Positions 27,496-36,883 of a stretch of 64,000 nucleotides of DNA are shown in pieces. Under the pieces are notes generated by a model. That model worked only from the letters and a program-made list of their open reading frames with translations, ran no database searches and had not been told where the DNA came from. Positions within the stretch are counted from its first letter, which is position 1. Each line of letters begins with the position of its first letter. The DNA comes from Campylobacter sp. MIT 21-1684. Its GTDB lineage: Bacteria > Campylobacterota > Campylobacteria > Campylobacterales > Campylobacteraceae. Position numbers and translations under genes: made by a program. The stretch spans positions 18,247 through 82,246 of the forward strand of contig NZ_JAPHNA010000007.1 of NCBI RefSeq assembly GCF_026241315.1, in the 5' to 3' direction.

Positions 27496-27635
27496 TAACT
27501 TCTCTCTCCTTTTTCATTATATTTTTATTAATTTTAGCAGAAAAAACAAGCATTTAAACTCTTTACTCTTCGAAATTTTATCTCCACTTAAAGCTATTGG
27601 GTAAAAAGGTAACATATTGTAAATATAATTACATT

Positions 27636-28805
27636 TTAATATTTGCTTATAAATTTAATGGCGCTCATAGCTAAAATTGCCTCAAATAAAGCTGTAAGTA
27701 TCAAAGCAGAATACAATTCTTCATTAATAACCTTTGCAGAATACCCAAGTGCAGCTGTGGCAATAAGTAAAGTTAATGGCATAGAATGGCTCAAACCAAA
27801 CAAAATCATATTTCTAAAACCTATCTTTCGTAAAAAAACCGTTGCACAGCATATTCTCAAACTTACCATTATAAACATCAATAAAAAGGCTTTAAAAAGC
27901 ATCATATAATCTAAAAGAGTTTCAAGATCAAAAGTAGAACCTATATGAATAAAAAAAATCGGGATTAAAAAACCGTGTCCAAAACTTGAAATTTTATGCT
28001 CTAAATCTTTTTTGTGATCAAAAAAAGTAGCGATAAAAGAACCAGCGATAAAAGAACCGAGCACAACTTCAAGTTTTGTCAGAACCATAGCAATAATAAT
28101 AAGTATAAAAATTGCCATACAAAATCGTATATCTTTTTCGTTTTTATCCTCCCAAGGCATAAGTACGACCTTAAGTTGAGGATACCACCAAAAAAGTACT
28201 CCAAGCAGTTTAAAACCAAGCAGACAAAGTGCTAAAAAGATGTGCAAGTACAACAAACTCTGTGCTACATCAATAATACCTGTATCTTCATGTAAAAACG
28301 CTCCTACTACAGTTAAAAGGACTATGGAGATGATTTCTGCAAGTGTAGCGACAATCATTGCTGCATTGAGCCAATAACACTCTTTACCAAAATCTCTAAA
28401 AAGCAAAGATAGTAACCCAACACTCATCACAGGAATAATAATCACAAAAACCACAGAAAGGTCAAAAGCCCATACTATGAGAGAAGAAAGCAGGTACAAC
28501 AAAACGAGATAGAAAACACTCTTTTTGACAAGATCTTTTTCCATATTAAAAAAAGTGCGTAAATTAATTTCCATACCTGCAATAAACATCAAATAATAAA
28601 AGCCAACATCTGCTAAAAGCTCAAAATTTTCACTTTTTCCTATAAAACCAGAAGAAGCTATTAATGCACCTAAAATAATTTCAGTAGCTGCTATTGGCAG
28701 ACGTAAGAATTTCGCAATATAAGGCGAAAAAAGCAAACACAAAGCAATAACTACAAGTATTTTTAAATCAATAAAAGCTTGACCATCAATGGCATTCGCT
28801 AGCAA
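27636..28805 (-). CDS. Kef-type (CPA2) cation:proton antiporter
   Basis: A 389-residue inner-membrane protein with about 11-12 helices. The N-terminal pattern FLRLPIAATEIILGALIASSGFIG and LADVGFYYLMFIAGMEI is typical of CPA2 exchangers such as KefB/GerN. The antiport core is likely LGSFIAGSFIATFF together with FIHIGSTFDLETLL. No cytoplasmic RCK/TrkA-N domain is attached. It is equivalent to Cj1684c and its start overlaps bioB by 20 bases. Confidence 0.87.
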   Translation of the reverse strand: MLANAIDGQAFIDLKILVVIALCLLFSPYIAKFLRLPIAATEIILGALIASSGFIGKSENFELLADVGFYYLMFIAGMEINLRTFFNMEKDLVKKSVFYLVLLYLLSSLIVWAFDLSVVFVIIIPVMSVGLLSLLFRDFGKECYWLNAAMIVATLAEIISIVLLTVVGAFLHEDTGIIDVAQSLLYLHIFLALCLLGFKLLGVLFWWYPQLKVVLMPWEDKNEKDIRFCMAIFILIIIAMVLTKLEVVLGSFIAGSFIATFFDHKKDLEHKISSFGHGFLIPIFFIHIGSTFDLETLLDYMMLFKAFLLMFIMVSLRICCATVFLRKIGFRNMILFGLSHSMPLTLLIATAALGYSAKVINEELYSALILTALFEAILAMSAIKFISKY

Positions 28806-29622
28806 AGGAAAATCCCATTTCTTTTAATCTAATAATATCTTTACTTGGCTCTTCACCTTTAGTAGTAAGATAATCACCAACGACAATAGCAGCTGCTCCA
28901 GCTTCAAAAATTTCATATTGCCTTTCGCCTAAAACCCACTCTCTTCCACCAGCAACCATTAAAATAGTCTCACCTAAATCTCTTTTACTCTCTCTTATAA
29001 TATCTAAAGCTTCATCAGCACTCATTTTAGGCACTTGCAAATTTAAATTCTCATTAGCAATAAAAAAATTAATTGGCGAAGAAAAAGGTTGTAATTCTTT
29101 TAAAGACTCTCGAAAGCTTTTTCTGTCATCCTGACTTTCACCCATACCATAAATTCCGCCACAGCAGAGCATCAATCCTGCTTCTTTTGCTCGCAAATTT
29201 GTTTCAAATCTACTCTCCCAAGTATGGCTTGTGCAAATCTGAGGAAAAAATTCCTTTGAACTTTCAAGATTGTGGTTATAAGAAAAAAATCCAACTTTTT
29301 TTAATTCTTTAAGCTGGTCTAAAGTAGCAAGACCGTTACAAGCAATAAGAAGTAAATTTGGTTCAGCCTTTTTGACCGCATATGCAGCCTCACAGACATA
29401 TTCAAGTTTTTCATCATCAAGTCCAAGTCCTGCAGTAACAAGACAAAATCCTAAAGCTTCATTTTTTTTTGCCATTTTTGCTTCTAAAACAATTTGTGCA
29501 ATTTCTTTACGTCGGTATTTTTGAATATTTGTTTTTACATAAGAACTTTGAGTGCAGTACTTACAATCTTCTGAACAATTTCCACTTGCAATATTACAGA
29601 TAGCACAAAGCATTATTTGCAT
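28786..29622 (-). CDS. bioB: Biotin synthase
   Basis: Radical SAM enzyme inserting sulfur into dethiobiotin. The 4Fe-4S motif is CSEDCKYC. The four ligands of the 2Fe-2S sulfur donor are all findable: Cys in FCLVTAG, Cys in IACNG, Cys in LCCGGIYGMGE, and Arg in AGGREW. At 278 aa it is shorter than E. coli BioB (346) but matches the short Campylobacter form as I recall it. It is separated from the other bio genes by gltA and others. Confidence 0.95.
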   Translation of the reverse strand: MQIMLCAICNIASGNCSEDCKYCTQSSYVKTNIQKYRRKEIAQIVLEAKMAKKNEALGFCLVTAGLGLDDEKLEYVCEAAYAVKKAEPNLLLIACNGLATLDQLKELKKVGFFSYNHNLESSKEFFPQICTSHTWESRFETNLRAKEAGLMLCCGGIYGMGESQDDRKSFRESLKELQPFSSPINFFIANENLNLQVPKMSADEALDIIRESKRDLGETILMVAGGREWVLGERQYEIFEAGAAAIVVGDYLTTKGEEPSKDIIRLKEMGFSFASECH

Positions 29623-29825
29623 CTTTCATCCTTTAATCAATGAGTTTTTATATTTTCTTGTAAAAATCATTTTTGATTTCTTACGCTCTTGCATCATTTC
29701 AATACAAATCAAATTAATCCTCTAGTCTTTACATTAATCTAAAAAACAAGAGGAGAAAATTCATCTAAAACACACCTCCAACTATTGCGACTAAAATTAC
29801 TTCATTCTACATCAAATATTCGTAT

Positions 29826-31922
29826 TTAAGCCTCATTCATTTGCTCTTTTATCTTACATTGAGGACACTCTAAAAAAGTACCTTTTTTTAATTCTTTAAT
29901 AATCATCATCTGACCACACTGTTCGCATTTTTCATCACTTAATTTGTAATTTGAAACAAAAGTGCATTTTGGATACAAACTGCAACCATAAAAGCGTCCT
30001 CGTCTTGAAAACCTTTCTACCACTTCACCTTCTTTGCATTTTGGACAAATTATACCTATGCTCTTTATTTTTTTCGCCGTTTGATTTTCACTTGCGCTTT
30101 CTTGTTTCATATTTCTGGAATATTTACATTTTGGAAAATTCAAACAAGCGATAAATTCACCAAACCTCCCTTTTCGTATGGCAAGCTCTCCTCCACATTG
30201 TGGGCAATCTTCATCAATTTTAACAGCAATTTTTTGGCTTTGAATTGTATTTTTACCTTCATCAATTTTTCTCATAAAAGGGTAATAAAATTCTCTCAAA
30301 GTCTGCTGCCAATCCGCTTTGTTTTCAGCAATTTCATCTAAGGTATTTTCAAGTTTAGAGGTGAATTCACTATCAACTATATCACTAAAATTTTTTTCCA
30401 AAACTTCAGTTACAACAAAAGCCATTTCAGTTGGTATAAGCTGTTTTTTTTCTAAGGTAACATAAGCTCTACTTGTAAGTATAGAAATAGTTGGGGCATA
30501 GGTTGATGGTCTGCCTATACCTAAGCTTTCAAGTTTTTTTACAAGTCCTGCTTCAGAATACCTTGATGGAGGTTCTGTAAAATGAGACTGCAACTGCAAA
30601 TCTTGCACCTTAAGCTCTTGCCCTTTTTGTAGAGGTGGTAAAAGCGTATCCTTGTCTGTTTGTCCATAAACTTTATAAAAACCATCAAAAAGAAGTTTCG
30701 TTCCGTTAAGTTTAAAAAGCGCTTTGTCGCCGCGTATAAAAACATTTTCTATACCAAAAACAGCCGGTGTCATTTGAGAAGCTACAAAACGATTATAAAT
30801 AAGTGCATACAACTTGCTTTCATCTTTTTCCAAGAATTTTTCAGCAAGTTCTGGAGTAAAGCTTAAATCCGTAGGTCTTATGGCTTCGTGTGCTTCTTGC
30901 GCACCTTTTGTTTTACTTGTATAGACAACAGCTTTTGGAGGAAGATACTGCATACCAAAACTATTTTGTATAAAAGCTCTTACTTCTGTAAGGGCTTCTT
31001 TAGCTATATTTAAACTGTCTGTTCTCATATAAGTAATCACCCCCATTACTCCTTTTGGAGTTTTCACTCCTTCATAAAGTTTTTGAGCTAGAGACATTGT
31101 TCTTTTTGGATTGAAAGAAAGTCTTGTACTTGCACTTTGCTGCAAAGTTGAAGTCATAAAAGGTGGAGAGGGTAAAGTCTTTCTCTCTTTGCTCTCAAGT
31201 TCCTCTATAATATAAACAGCTTTTTTACAAAACTCAAAAACTGCTTTTGCTCTGTCTTTATTGGTAAGAGTAAGCTTTTCTATCTTTTTACCTTCAAATT
31301 CAACAAGTACAGCTTCTAAGTCCTTTTGAAAAATCATATCAATGCTATAATACTCAATTGGGACAAATGCTTTAATTTCCCTCTCTCTATCTACAATAAT
31401 TTTCAAAGCTGCACTTTGAACACGTCCGGCACTCAAACCTTTTTGAATTTTCTGTCCTAAAAGAGGGCTTAATTTATAACCTACTATCCTATCAAGCAAC
31501 CTCCTTGCCTGTTGTGCATTTACCGAGCTGATATTAAGTTTTCTGGGATTTTTTAAAGCATTTTCGATGGCAGTTTTCGTAATTTCGTGAAAAACAATGC
31601 GAGGGAGTGAATTTTCATCTTTTTCAATAGCTTTAGCAATATGATAGGCAATGGCCTCTCCTTCTCTATCCTCATCAGTTGCAAGATAAATTTCATCAGC
31701 CTTGTTCGCTTTGCTTTTAAGCTCTTGTACTAAGGCTGAATGGTCATTGCTTATACGATATTGTGGTTTAAATTCATCATCTGTAATATCAATACCAAAA
31801 CTCGTTTTTGGTAAATCTCTAATATGTCCTTTAGAGGCTATAACTTCATAATTTTGACCAAGAAAATTCCCTATAGTTCGTGCTTTTGCTGGAGATTCAA
31901 CTATAATCAATTTTTTTTTCAT
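29826..31922 (-). CDS. topA: DNA topoisomerase I (type IA)
   Basis: Relaxes negative supercoils. The 698-residue protein has the TOPRIM domain (LIIVESPAKARTIGNFLG, then ATDEDREGEAIAYHIA with the DxD metal site). The nucleophilic Tyr is in GVITYMRTDSLNI. LSAGRVQSAALKIIVDRE and IGRPSTYAPTI are also present. The C-terminal third carries three Cys4 zinc fingers, beginning CPQCGGEL, CPKCKEGE and CEQCGQMM. All catalytic elements are intact. Confidence 0.97.
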   Translation of the reverse strand: MKKKLIIVESPAKARTIGNFLGQNYEVIASKGHIRDLPKTSFGIDITDDEFKPQYRISNDHSALVQELKSKANKADEIYLATDEDREGEAIAYHIAKAIEKDENSLPRIVFHEITKTAIENALKNPRKLNISSVNAQQARRLLDRIVGYKLSPLLGQKIQKGLSAGRVQSAALKIIVDREREIKAFVPIEYYSIDMIFQKDLEAVLVEFEGKKIEKLTLTNKDRAKAVFEFCKKAVYIIEELESKERKTLPSPPFMTSTLQQSASTRLSFNPKRTMSLAQKLYEGVKTPKGVMGVITYMRTDSLNIAKEALTEVRAFIQNSFGMQYLPPKAVVYTSKTKGAQEAHEAIRPTDLSFTPELAEKFLEKDESKLYALIYNRFVASQMTPAVFGIENVFIRGDKALFKLNGTKLLFDGFYKVYGQTDKDTLLPPLQKGQELKVQDLQLQSHFTEPPSRYSEAGLVKKLESLGIGRPSTYAPTISILTSRAYVTLEKKQLIPTEMAFVVTEVLEKNFSDIVDSEFTSKLENTLDEIAENKADWQQTLREFYYPFMRKIDEGKNTIQSQKIAVKIDEDCPQCGGELAIRKGRFGEFIACLNFPKCKYSRNMKQESASENQTAKKIKSIGIICPKCKEGEVVERFSRRGRFYGCSLYPKCTFVSNYKLSDEKCEQCGQMMIIKELKKGTFLECPQCKIKEQMNEA

Positions 31923-32017
31923 ACACTCCCTTTAATAAAAAATGGAATTTAACAAAAATTTCGTAAAATTTCATTTAATCTACTTTTGCTTCAAAACAAA
32001 AAAGAATTCTTTGCAAT

Positions 32018-33172
32018 TTAATTGCGTTTTGCATAATCCAAATAAGAAAACTCCCGTACTATTTTAAATTGTTTTTCAGAAGTATAAAGCACTAAATTTG
32101 GCAAACGTACTCCATTAAATGTTGTATTTTTAACAATAGTATAATGAATTTGATCTAAAAAAAATACTACATCGCCCCTTTCAAGCTCTTTTTTAAAAGC
32201 ATACTCACCCATTATATCTCCTGCCAAACAAGTGTTGCCACCGAGTACATAAACAAATTCTCCCTGTCTTTTTTCTGAAATTTTCTCTCCCTCTCTTGTA
32301 GCTATAATTCTAGCATTCGCCACTTCGCTCGTATAAGGCATAAGTAAAGTATCTGGCATATGAGCCTCGCTGGATGTATCTAAAATAGCTATCATCTTTT
32401 CATTAGAAACAAGATCAAGAACTCTAGCAGCAAGTACTCCACATTGCCAACCAACAGCCTCTCCGGGTTCAAGATATACCTGTACTCCATATTTATCAGA
32501 AAATCTTTTACACAGCTCTACAAGTTTTTCTATGTTATAACCTTTTTTCGTAATGTGATGCCCACCGCCAAAATTGACCCATTGCACTCTGTGAAGAAAG
32601 TTCTTGAATTTTTTTTCAAACACTTTTAAAACTTGTTCTAAAGATTCTGCATTCTCTTCACAGAGTGCGTGAAAATGGAGTCCACTTACTCTATTTAAAT
32701 CAGTATTTTCTAAATCACAAGCACGAATTCCAAGACGCGAAAAGGCTCCACAAGGATTATAAAGCTCCTTTGGAGCCATAGAAAACTCAAGATTACAACG
32801 AAGTCCTATTTTACTCTGTTTTATCTTCGTTTGAAACTGCATCAATTGGTGCACAGAATTAAAAACGATATGATGGGAAAGCTTGGCAATTTCATCAATT
32901 TCATCATCTTTAAAAGCAGGTGAGTACGTATGAATTTCTTTATCCATAAATTCTTTGGCGAATTTTGCTTCCCAAAGCCCGCTGCAAGCGCAACCTGAAA
33001 GGTATTCACCTACAATACTCATCGCCTTAGAAAAAGCAAAACCTTTTAAAGCCACAAGTACCTTTGCCTGACTTTTTTCAGCAAGCTTAGCTAAAAGCTC
33101 ACAATTTCTACGTAATTTTGTTTCTTCTAAAATATAAGCTGGAGTATTGAGAGTTTCTAAAACATCAAACAT
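32018..33172 (-). CDS. nspC: Carboxynorspermidine decarboxylase
   Basis: A PLP enzyme of the alanine-racemase fold that decarboxylates carboxy(nor)spermidine, the last step of the alternative spermidine route. The PLP lysine lies in VLVALKGFAF. Other motifs are GLRCNLEFS, VNFGGGHHITKKGY, YLEPGEAVGW and LGGNTCLAGD with the catalytic Cys. I start at the ATG at 33172 (384 aa) with AAGGA upstream; the in-frame start at 33202 adds ten residues without similarity. Its partner, carboxynorspermidine synthase, is at 50053-51267. Confidence 0.94.
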   Translation of the reverse strand: MFDVLETLNTPAYILEETKLRRNCELLAKLAEKSQAKVLVALKGFAFSKAMSIVGEYLSGCACSGLWEAKFAKEFMDKEIHTYSPAFKDDEIDEIAKLSHHIVFNSVHQLMQFQTKIKQSKIGLRCNLEFSMAPKELYNPCGAFSRLGIRACDLENTDLNRVSGLHFHALCEENAESLEQVLKVFEKKFKNFLHRVQWVNFGGGHHITKKGYNIEKLVELCKRFSDKYGVQVYLEPGEAVGWQCGVLAARVLDLVSNEKMIAILDTSSEAHMPDTLLMPYTSEVANARIIATREGEKISEKRQGEFVYVLGGNTCLAGDIMGEYAFKKELERGDVVFFLDQIHYTIVKNTTFNGVRLPNLVLYTSEKQFKIVREFSYLDYAKRN

Positions 33173-33260
33173 ATTTTTCCTTTTCTTATAATCATAACAC
33201 AAAGAAATAAATTCCCTATTGTATTTAAAAACTATTTACTTAGCTTTTAAACAAAATGCT

Positions 33261-33266
33261 TATAAT
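33261..33266 (+). promoter_or_regulatory. -10 box for cueO
   Basis: TATAAT in the context TGCTTATAATAAAATT, 40 bases upstream of the cueO ATG. No copper-responsive operator was recognised. Confidence 0.45.
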
Positions 33267-33305
33267 AAAATTCTATAGAAAACTTTGAAAAAGGATTAAA
33301 AAAGA

Positions 33306-34877
33306 ATGAATAGAAGACAATTTTTGCAACTAAACGCACTTGCTTTAGCAAGTACTTCATTAAGCTATGCAAGCAATGATATGCAAAACCACCATATGAC
33401 ACACACTATGAATCATTCAAATATTGATGCAGTAAATACCGATACTTCTTTTATCACACTTGCACCCAAGACTCAACTTTTAGACGAAAAAGCCTTTGAA
33501 CGTGGAGTTGATTTAGCCTCTTTAGAACTTTTAAAAAACGAAAGTAAAGAAAGCAATTTTTTTCGAGCAAGTATAGAAATTGCAGAAAATGAAAAAGAAT
33601 TTATCAAAGGAAAAAAAACCCATTGTTTTACCTATAATGGACTCGTGCCCGGTCCTAAGATAGAGGTTTATGAGGGTGATACTGTTGAAATTCTCGTAAA
33701 AAATAAACTCAAAGAACCAACAACCATCCATTGGCACGGTCTACCTGTCCCTCCTGAACACGATGGCAATCCTCACGATGCTATTGCACCAAACAGGGAA
33801 AGAATATACCGCTTTCAATTACCCGAAAATTCTGCAGGTACATATTGGTATCACCCTCATCCGCATTTTTTAAGCTCAAAACAAGTCGCTAAAGGCTTAG
33901 CTGGAGTGTTTGTTGTAAAAGCAAAAAAAGATGCCTTATCGCATTTAAAAGAAAGGGATTTAATGATAAGCGATTTGCGTCTTGATGAAAAAGCACAAAT
34001 TCCAGAAAATACTCTGCTTGATTGGCTTAATGGTAGAGAGGGAGAATTTGTACTGATTAATGGACAGTTTCAACCTCAAATCACTTTCAATGAAGCTGAA
34101 AGAATTCGCATTTATAATTGCTGTGCAGCAAGATATTTGAACTTACGCATTCAAGGGGTGCAGTTTGTACTTGTTGGAACAGATGGAGGACTTTTAGAAA
34201 AACCTCAACTACTCAAAGAACTCTTTTTAAGTCCTGCTTCACGCGTTGAAGTCCTGCTTCAACCTACAAAAAAAGGGCAATTTGAGCTTGAAACTGTGTA
34301 CTACAACAGAAATAAAATGCTTGTACAAGAAAAGCAAAACACACTTACTCTTGCTAGCATTTCCATACAACATACCACTGCTGCATACCCTCAAACCTTA
34401 AGAAAATTTCAACCACTCAAACAAGCCAAAGCCTTCAAAGAAATTCAGATGAGTGAAGCAAATATGATGAAATTGCATAGCTTAGATGATGCGAATGTAT
34501 TCAATAGTGAAAATGAAAAAGAAATCAAAACAGTGCTGGCTTCAATGTTTTTGCTTAATGGAAAAACATTCGATATAAAACGCATTGACTTACATTCCAA
34601 ACTTAATGAAGTCGAGGAATGGATTGTTACTAATAATTCTCATATGGACCACCCTTTTCACATACACGGTACACAATTTGAACTTATAAGTTCAAAAATC
34701 AATGGAAAAGTACAAAAAGCTGAATTTAGAAGTCTTAAAGACACAATAAATGTCCGTCCTAATGAAGAACTACGATTAAGAATGGTGCAAAATTTTACGG
34801 GCACACGAATGTATCATTGTCATATCCTAGAACACGAGGATTTAGGTATGATGGGAAATTTAGAAGTAGAAGAATAA
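33306..34877 (+). CDS. cueO: Multicopper oxidase, CueO type
   Basis: A 523-residue periplasmic cuprous oxidase used for copper tolerance. The N-terminus NRRQFLQLNALALAST is a Tat signal, followed by a Met/His-rich stretch (HHMTHTMNHSN). The copper ligands are HWHG (about 142), YWYHPHPH (about 179), HPFHIHG (about 450) and YHCHILEHEDLGMM (about 502), so the T1 and trinuclear sites are complete. A methionine-rich loop such as that of E. coli CueO is not obvious. It leads into moaD, 13 bases after the stop, as in C. jejuni (Cj1516-Cj1517). Confidence 0.94.
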   Translation: MNRRQFLQLNALALASTSLSYASNDMQNHHMTHTMNHSNIDAVNTDTSFITLAPKTQLLDEKAFERGVDLASLELLKNESKESNFFRASIEIAENEKEFIKGKKTHCFTYNGLVPGPKIEVYEGDTVEILVKNKLKEPTTIHWHGLPVPPEHDGNPHDAIAPNRERIYRFQLPENSAGTYWYHPHPHFLSSKQVAKGLAGVFVVKAKKDALSHLKERDLMISDLRLDEKAQIPENTLLDWLNGREGEFVLINGQFQPQITFNEAERIRIYNCCAARYLNLRIQGVQFVLVGTDGGLLEKPQLLKELFLSPASRVEVLLQPTKKGQFELETVYYNRNKMLVQEKQNTLTLASISIQHTTAAYPQTLRKFQPLKQAKAFKEIQMSEANMMKLHSLDDANVFNSENEKEIKTVLASMFLLNGKTFDIKRIDLHSKLNEVEEWIVTNNSHMDHPFHIHGTQFELISSKINGKVQKAEFRSLKDTINVRPNEELRLRMVQNFTGTRMYHCHILEHEDLGMMGNLEVEE

Positions 34878-34890
34878 CAAAAGAATAAGT

Positions 34891-35112
34891 ATGGTAAAAG
34901 TTGAATTTTTAGGACCCATCAATAAAAAAAGTCAAGAATTTCAAGTTGATTCTTTGCAAGAGCTTAAAATAATTTTAAATAAAGATGAAAGTTTAAAAGA
35001 ATGGCTGAAACTTTGTGCTGTAACTTTAAATGGAACTCTTATTTTTGATGAAAAACAAAATCTGAAGGATGGTGATATAATAGCTCTTTTGCCACCCGTA
35101 TGCGGAGGCTAA
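34891..35112 (+). CDS. moaD: Molybdopterin synthase small subunit
   Basis: A 73-residue ubiquitin-like sulfur carrier ending in the Gly-Gly tail (LLPPVCGG) that is thiocarboxylated and donates sulfur to the pterin. It starts 13 bases after cueO, and moaE begins on the base after its stop. Confidence 0.93.
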   Translation: MVKVEFLGPINKKSQEFQVDSLQELKIILNKDESLKEWLKLCAVTLNGTLIFDEKQNLKDGDIIALLPPVCGG

Positions 35113-35556
35113 ATGCAAAATTTCATTCTTGTTGATGGGGCTTTAGATGTAACTCAAATTTATACAATTTGGTATGATATAGCACAGAAAAAAAACTGCG
35201 GTGCTTTGCTTACTTTCTGTGGTATAGTGCGTGATGAAGAAGGGATAGAAGCTTTAAGTTTTGATATATACGAGCCTTTGTTGCGACAATGGTTTGTTCG
35301 TTGGGAAGAAAAAGTTGCAAAACAAAAAGCGAGTGTGTTTTTTGCACACTCAAAAGGCGATGTAAGTATTTTTCAAAGTTCATATATGGCAGGAGTACTT
35401 AGCAAACAAAGAAAACTTGGGCTCAATTTAATCAATGAATTTGTTGAAGATTTTAAAGCCTGTGCACCAATTTGGAAGTACTTTATCAAAGACAAACAAC
35501 GTATTTATGCCAAAGAACAAGCAAAAACGCTAAAGGGATTTGGAATTCTAAGTTAA
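35113..35556 (+). CDS. moaE: Molybdopterin synthase catalytic subunit
   Basis: Catalytic large subunit that turns cyclic pyranopterin monophosphate into molybdopterin with MoaD. The 147-residue protein shows LTFCGIVRDEEGIEALSFD near the N-terminus and the catalytic-lysine region DFKACAPIWKYFIK. VFFAHSKGDVSIFQ replaces the usual RHRIG-type loop but aligns in position. It is directly adjacent to moaD. Confidence 0.9.
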   Translation: MQNFILVDGALDVTQIYTIWYDIAQKKNCGALLTFCGIVRDEEGIEALSFDIYEPLLRQWFVRWEEKVAKQKASVFFAHSKGDVSIFQSSYMAGVLSKQRKLGLNLINEFVEDFKACAPIWKYFIKDKQRIYAKEQAKTLKGFGILS

Positions 35557-35571
35557 AGGAGTATATATAAA

Positions 35572-36759
35572 TTGGTTTCTTATGAAAAAAGTTTAGAAAT
35601 TCTCTCTTCTCATTTGCAAGCCTATGAGAAAATTGAAAAAATCGCTATAACACAATGTTTAGATCGCATCTTAGCTCAAAATATATACGCGCCAAGAAAC
35701 TGCCCTGAATTTGAAACTGCAGCAATGGATGGTTATGCAATAAAATTTGAGGATCAGAATCAAACTTTAAAAATTTTAGGTTCTGTTGAAGCTGGAGCTT
35801 TACCATTTTGTACCGTTCAGAATGGTCAATGCGTCAAAACTTTCACAGGTTCTTTGATGAGTGAAGGTACTGATACGCTTATTCCTCTTGAAAATGTTGA
35901 AATACAAGATGGTACAATTCTCATCAAAGAAATTGTAAAAAAAGGCTTTGCTGTAAGAAAAATCGCGGAAAGTTATTCTAAAGGCGAACTTTTACTTACT
36001 CAAGGCACAAAACTCGGATATAGCGAACTTGCTCTCTTAGCTGAACTTGGCTTTTTTCACATTAGTGTTTTTATTAAACCTATAATTGGAATTCTAAGCA
36101 GTGGAAATGAAATTAAAGATTTAGGAGAAAACTTAGAACATCCTGCTCAAATTCGCTCTTGCAATCATATTGCTTTATCAAATTTAGCACAAAAATTTGG
36201 TTGTGAGACGAGAATATTTCCATTTATACACGATGATGTAAATCTTGCAAAAAATGCCTTAAAAAATGCTCTTTCTTGTTGCGATATATTAGTTACAACA
36301 GGAGGAGTTTCTGTTGGAGATTTTGATTGTATAAAAATGGCACTTAAAGAGTATAAACTTCTTATTGACAAGGTAGATATAAAACCGGGAAAACATATTA
36401 AAATCGCTCAAGTCTCTCAAAAATTTCTTGTTGCTCTCCCGGGTTTTCCCTATTCAGCTATCGTAACATTTTGCCTTTATGTCAAAGAAATTGTCTCTTT
36501 TTGGCTTTTACAAAAGAAAGAATCTCTTTGCAGGGCATTTTTAGAACAAACATATAAGAAAAAAAGCCCGCATTTTGAATTTGTAGCTTGCAATGTGAAT
36601 TTCAAAGACGGAAAAATCGTTGCAAATTTAGAAGGAAAAAAACAAGGCTCAAGCGCAATCATTACAAATCTTAATAATAAAGCAGCCTTAATGCTTGTAC
36701 CAAAGGATAGTAAAGAAGTACAAAAAGGAAGTTTAGTAGAAGTTTTTTTTCTGCCTTAA
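35572..36759 (+). CDS. moeA: Molybdopterin molybdenumtransferase
   Basis: Inserts molybdenum into adenylated molybdopterin. The 395-residue protein begins VSYEKSLEILSSHLQ. It carries CPEFETAAMDGYAIKF, FTGSLMSEGTDTLIPLENV, GILSSGNEI, TTGGVSVGDFDC and VDIKPGKHIKIAQ, then ALPGFPYSAIVTF. The start appears to be TTG at 35572 behind AAAGGAG; no in-frame ATG lies nearby. Confidence 0.94.
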   Translation: MVSYEKSLEILSSHLQAYEKIEKIAITQCLDRILAQNIYAPRNCPEFETAAMDGYAIKFEDQNQTLKILGSVEAGALPFCTVQNGQCVKTFTGSLMSEGTDTLIPLENVEIQDGTILIKEIVKKGFAVRKIAESYSKGELLLTQGTKLGYSELALLAELGFFHISVFIKPIIGILSSGNEIKDLGENLEHPAQIRSCNHIALSNLAQKFGCETRIFPFIHDDVNLAKNALKNALSCCDILVTTGGVSVGDFDCIKMALKEYKLLIDKVDIKPGKHIKIAQVSQKFLVALPGFPYSAIVTFCLYVKEIVSFWLLQKKESLCRAFLEQTYKKKSPHFEFVACNVNFKDGKIVANLEGKKQGSSAIITNLNNKAALMLVPKDSKEVQKGSLVEVFFLP

Positions 36760-36828
36760 GTTTAAAAATTAACACTGTTTAAAAAAACATTTTAGGATAA
36801 TAAAGAATTAAGTAAATTCAATTTTAGC

Positions 36829-36834
36829 TATAAT
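36829..36834 (+). promoter_or_regulatory. -10 box for the HDOD gene
   Basis: TATAAT in the context TTTTAGCTATAATATCG, 49 bases before the ATG at 36884. Confidence 0.5.
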
Positions 36835-36883
36835 ATCGCTATTTTGATTATTAATCGTTTAAAGCAAGATAAGGACACAATCA

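Noticed and set aside
29711..29755. CCTCT...AGAGG hairpin between bioB and topA
   Set aside because: Five-base stem with a 25-base loop; not convincing.
36165..36371. Antisense open frames inside moeA and many other genes
   Set aside because: They lie opposite strong protein families, have no ribosome site or family similarity, and are shadows of the real genes.
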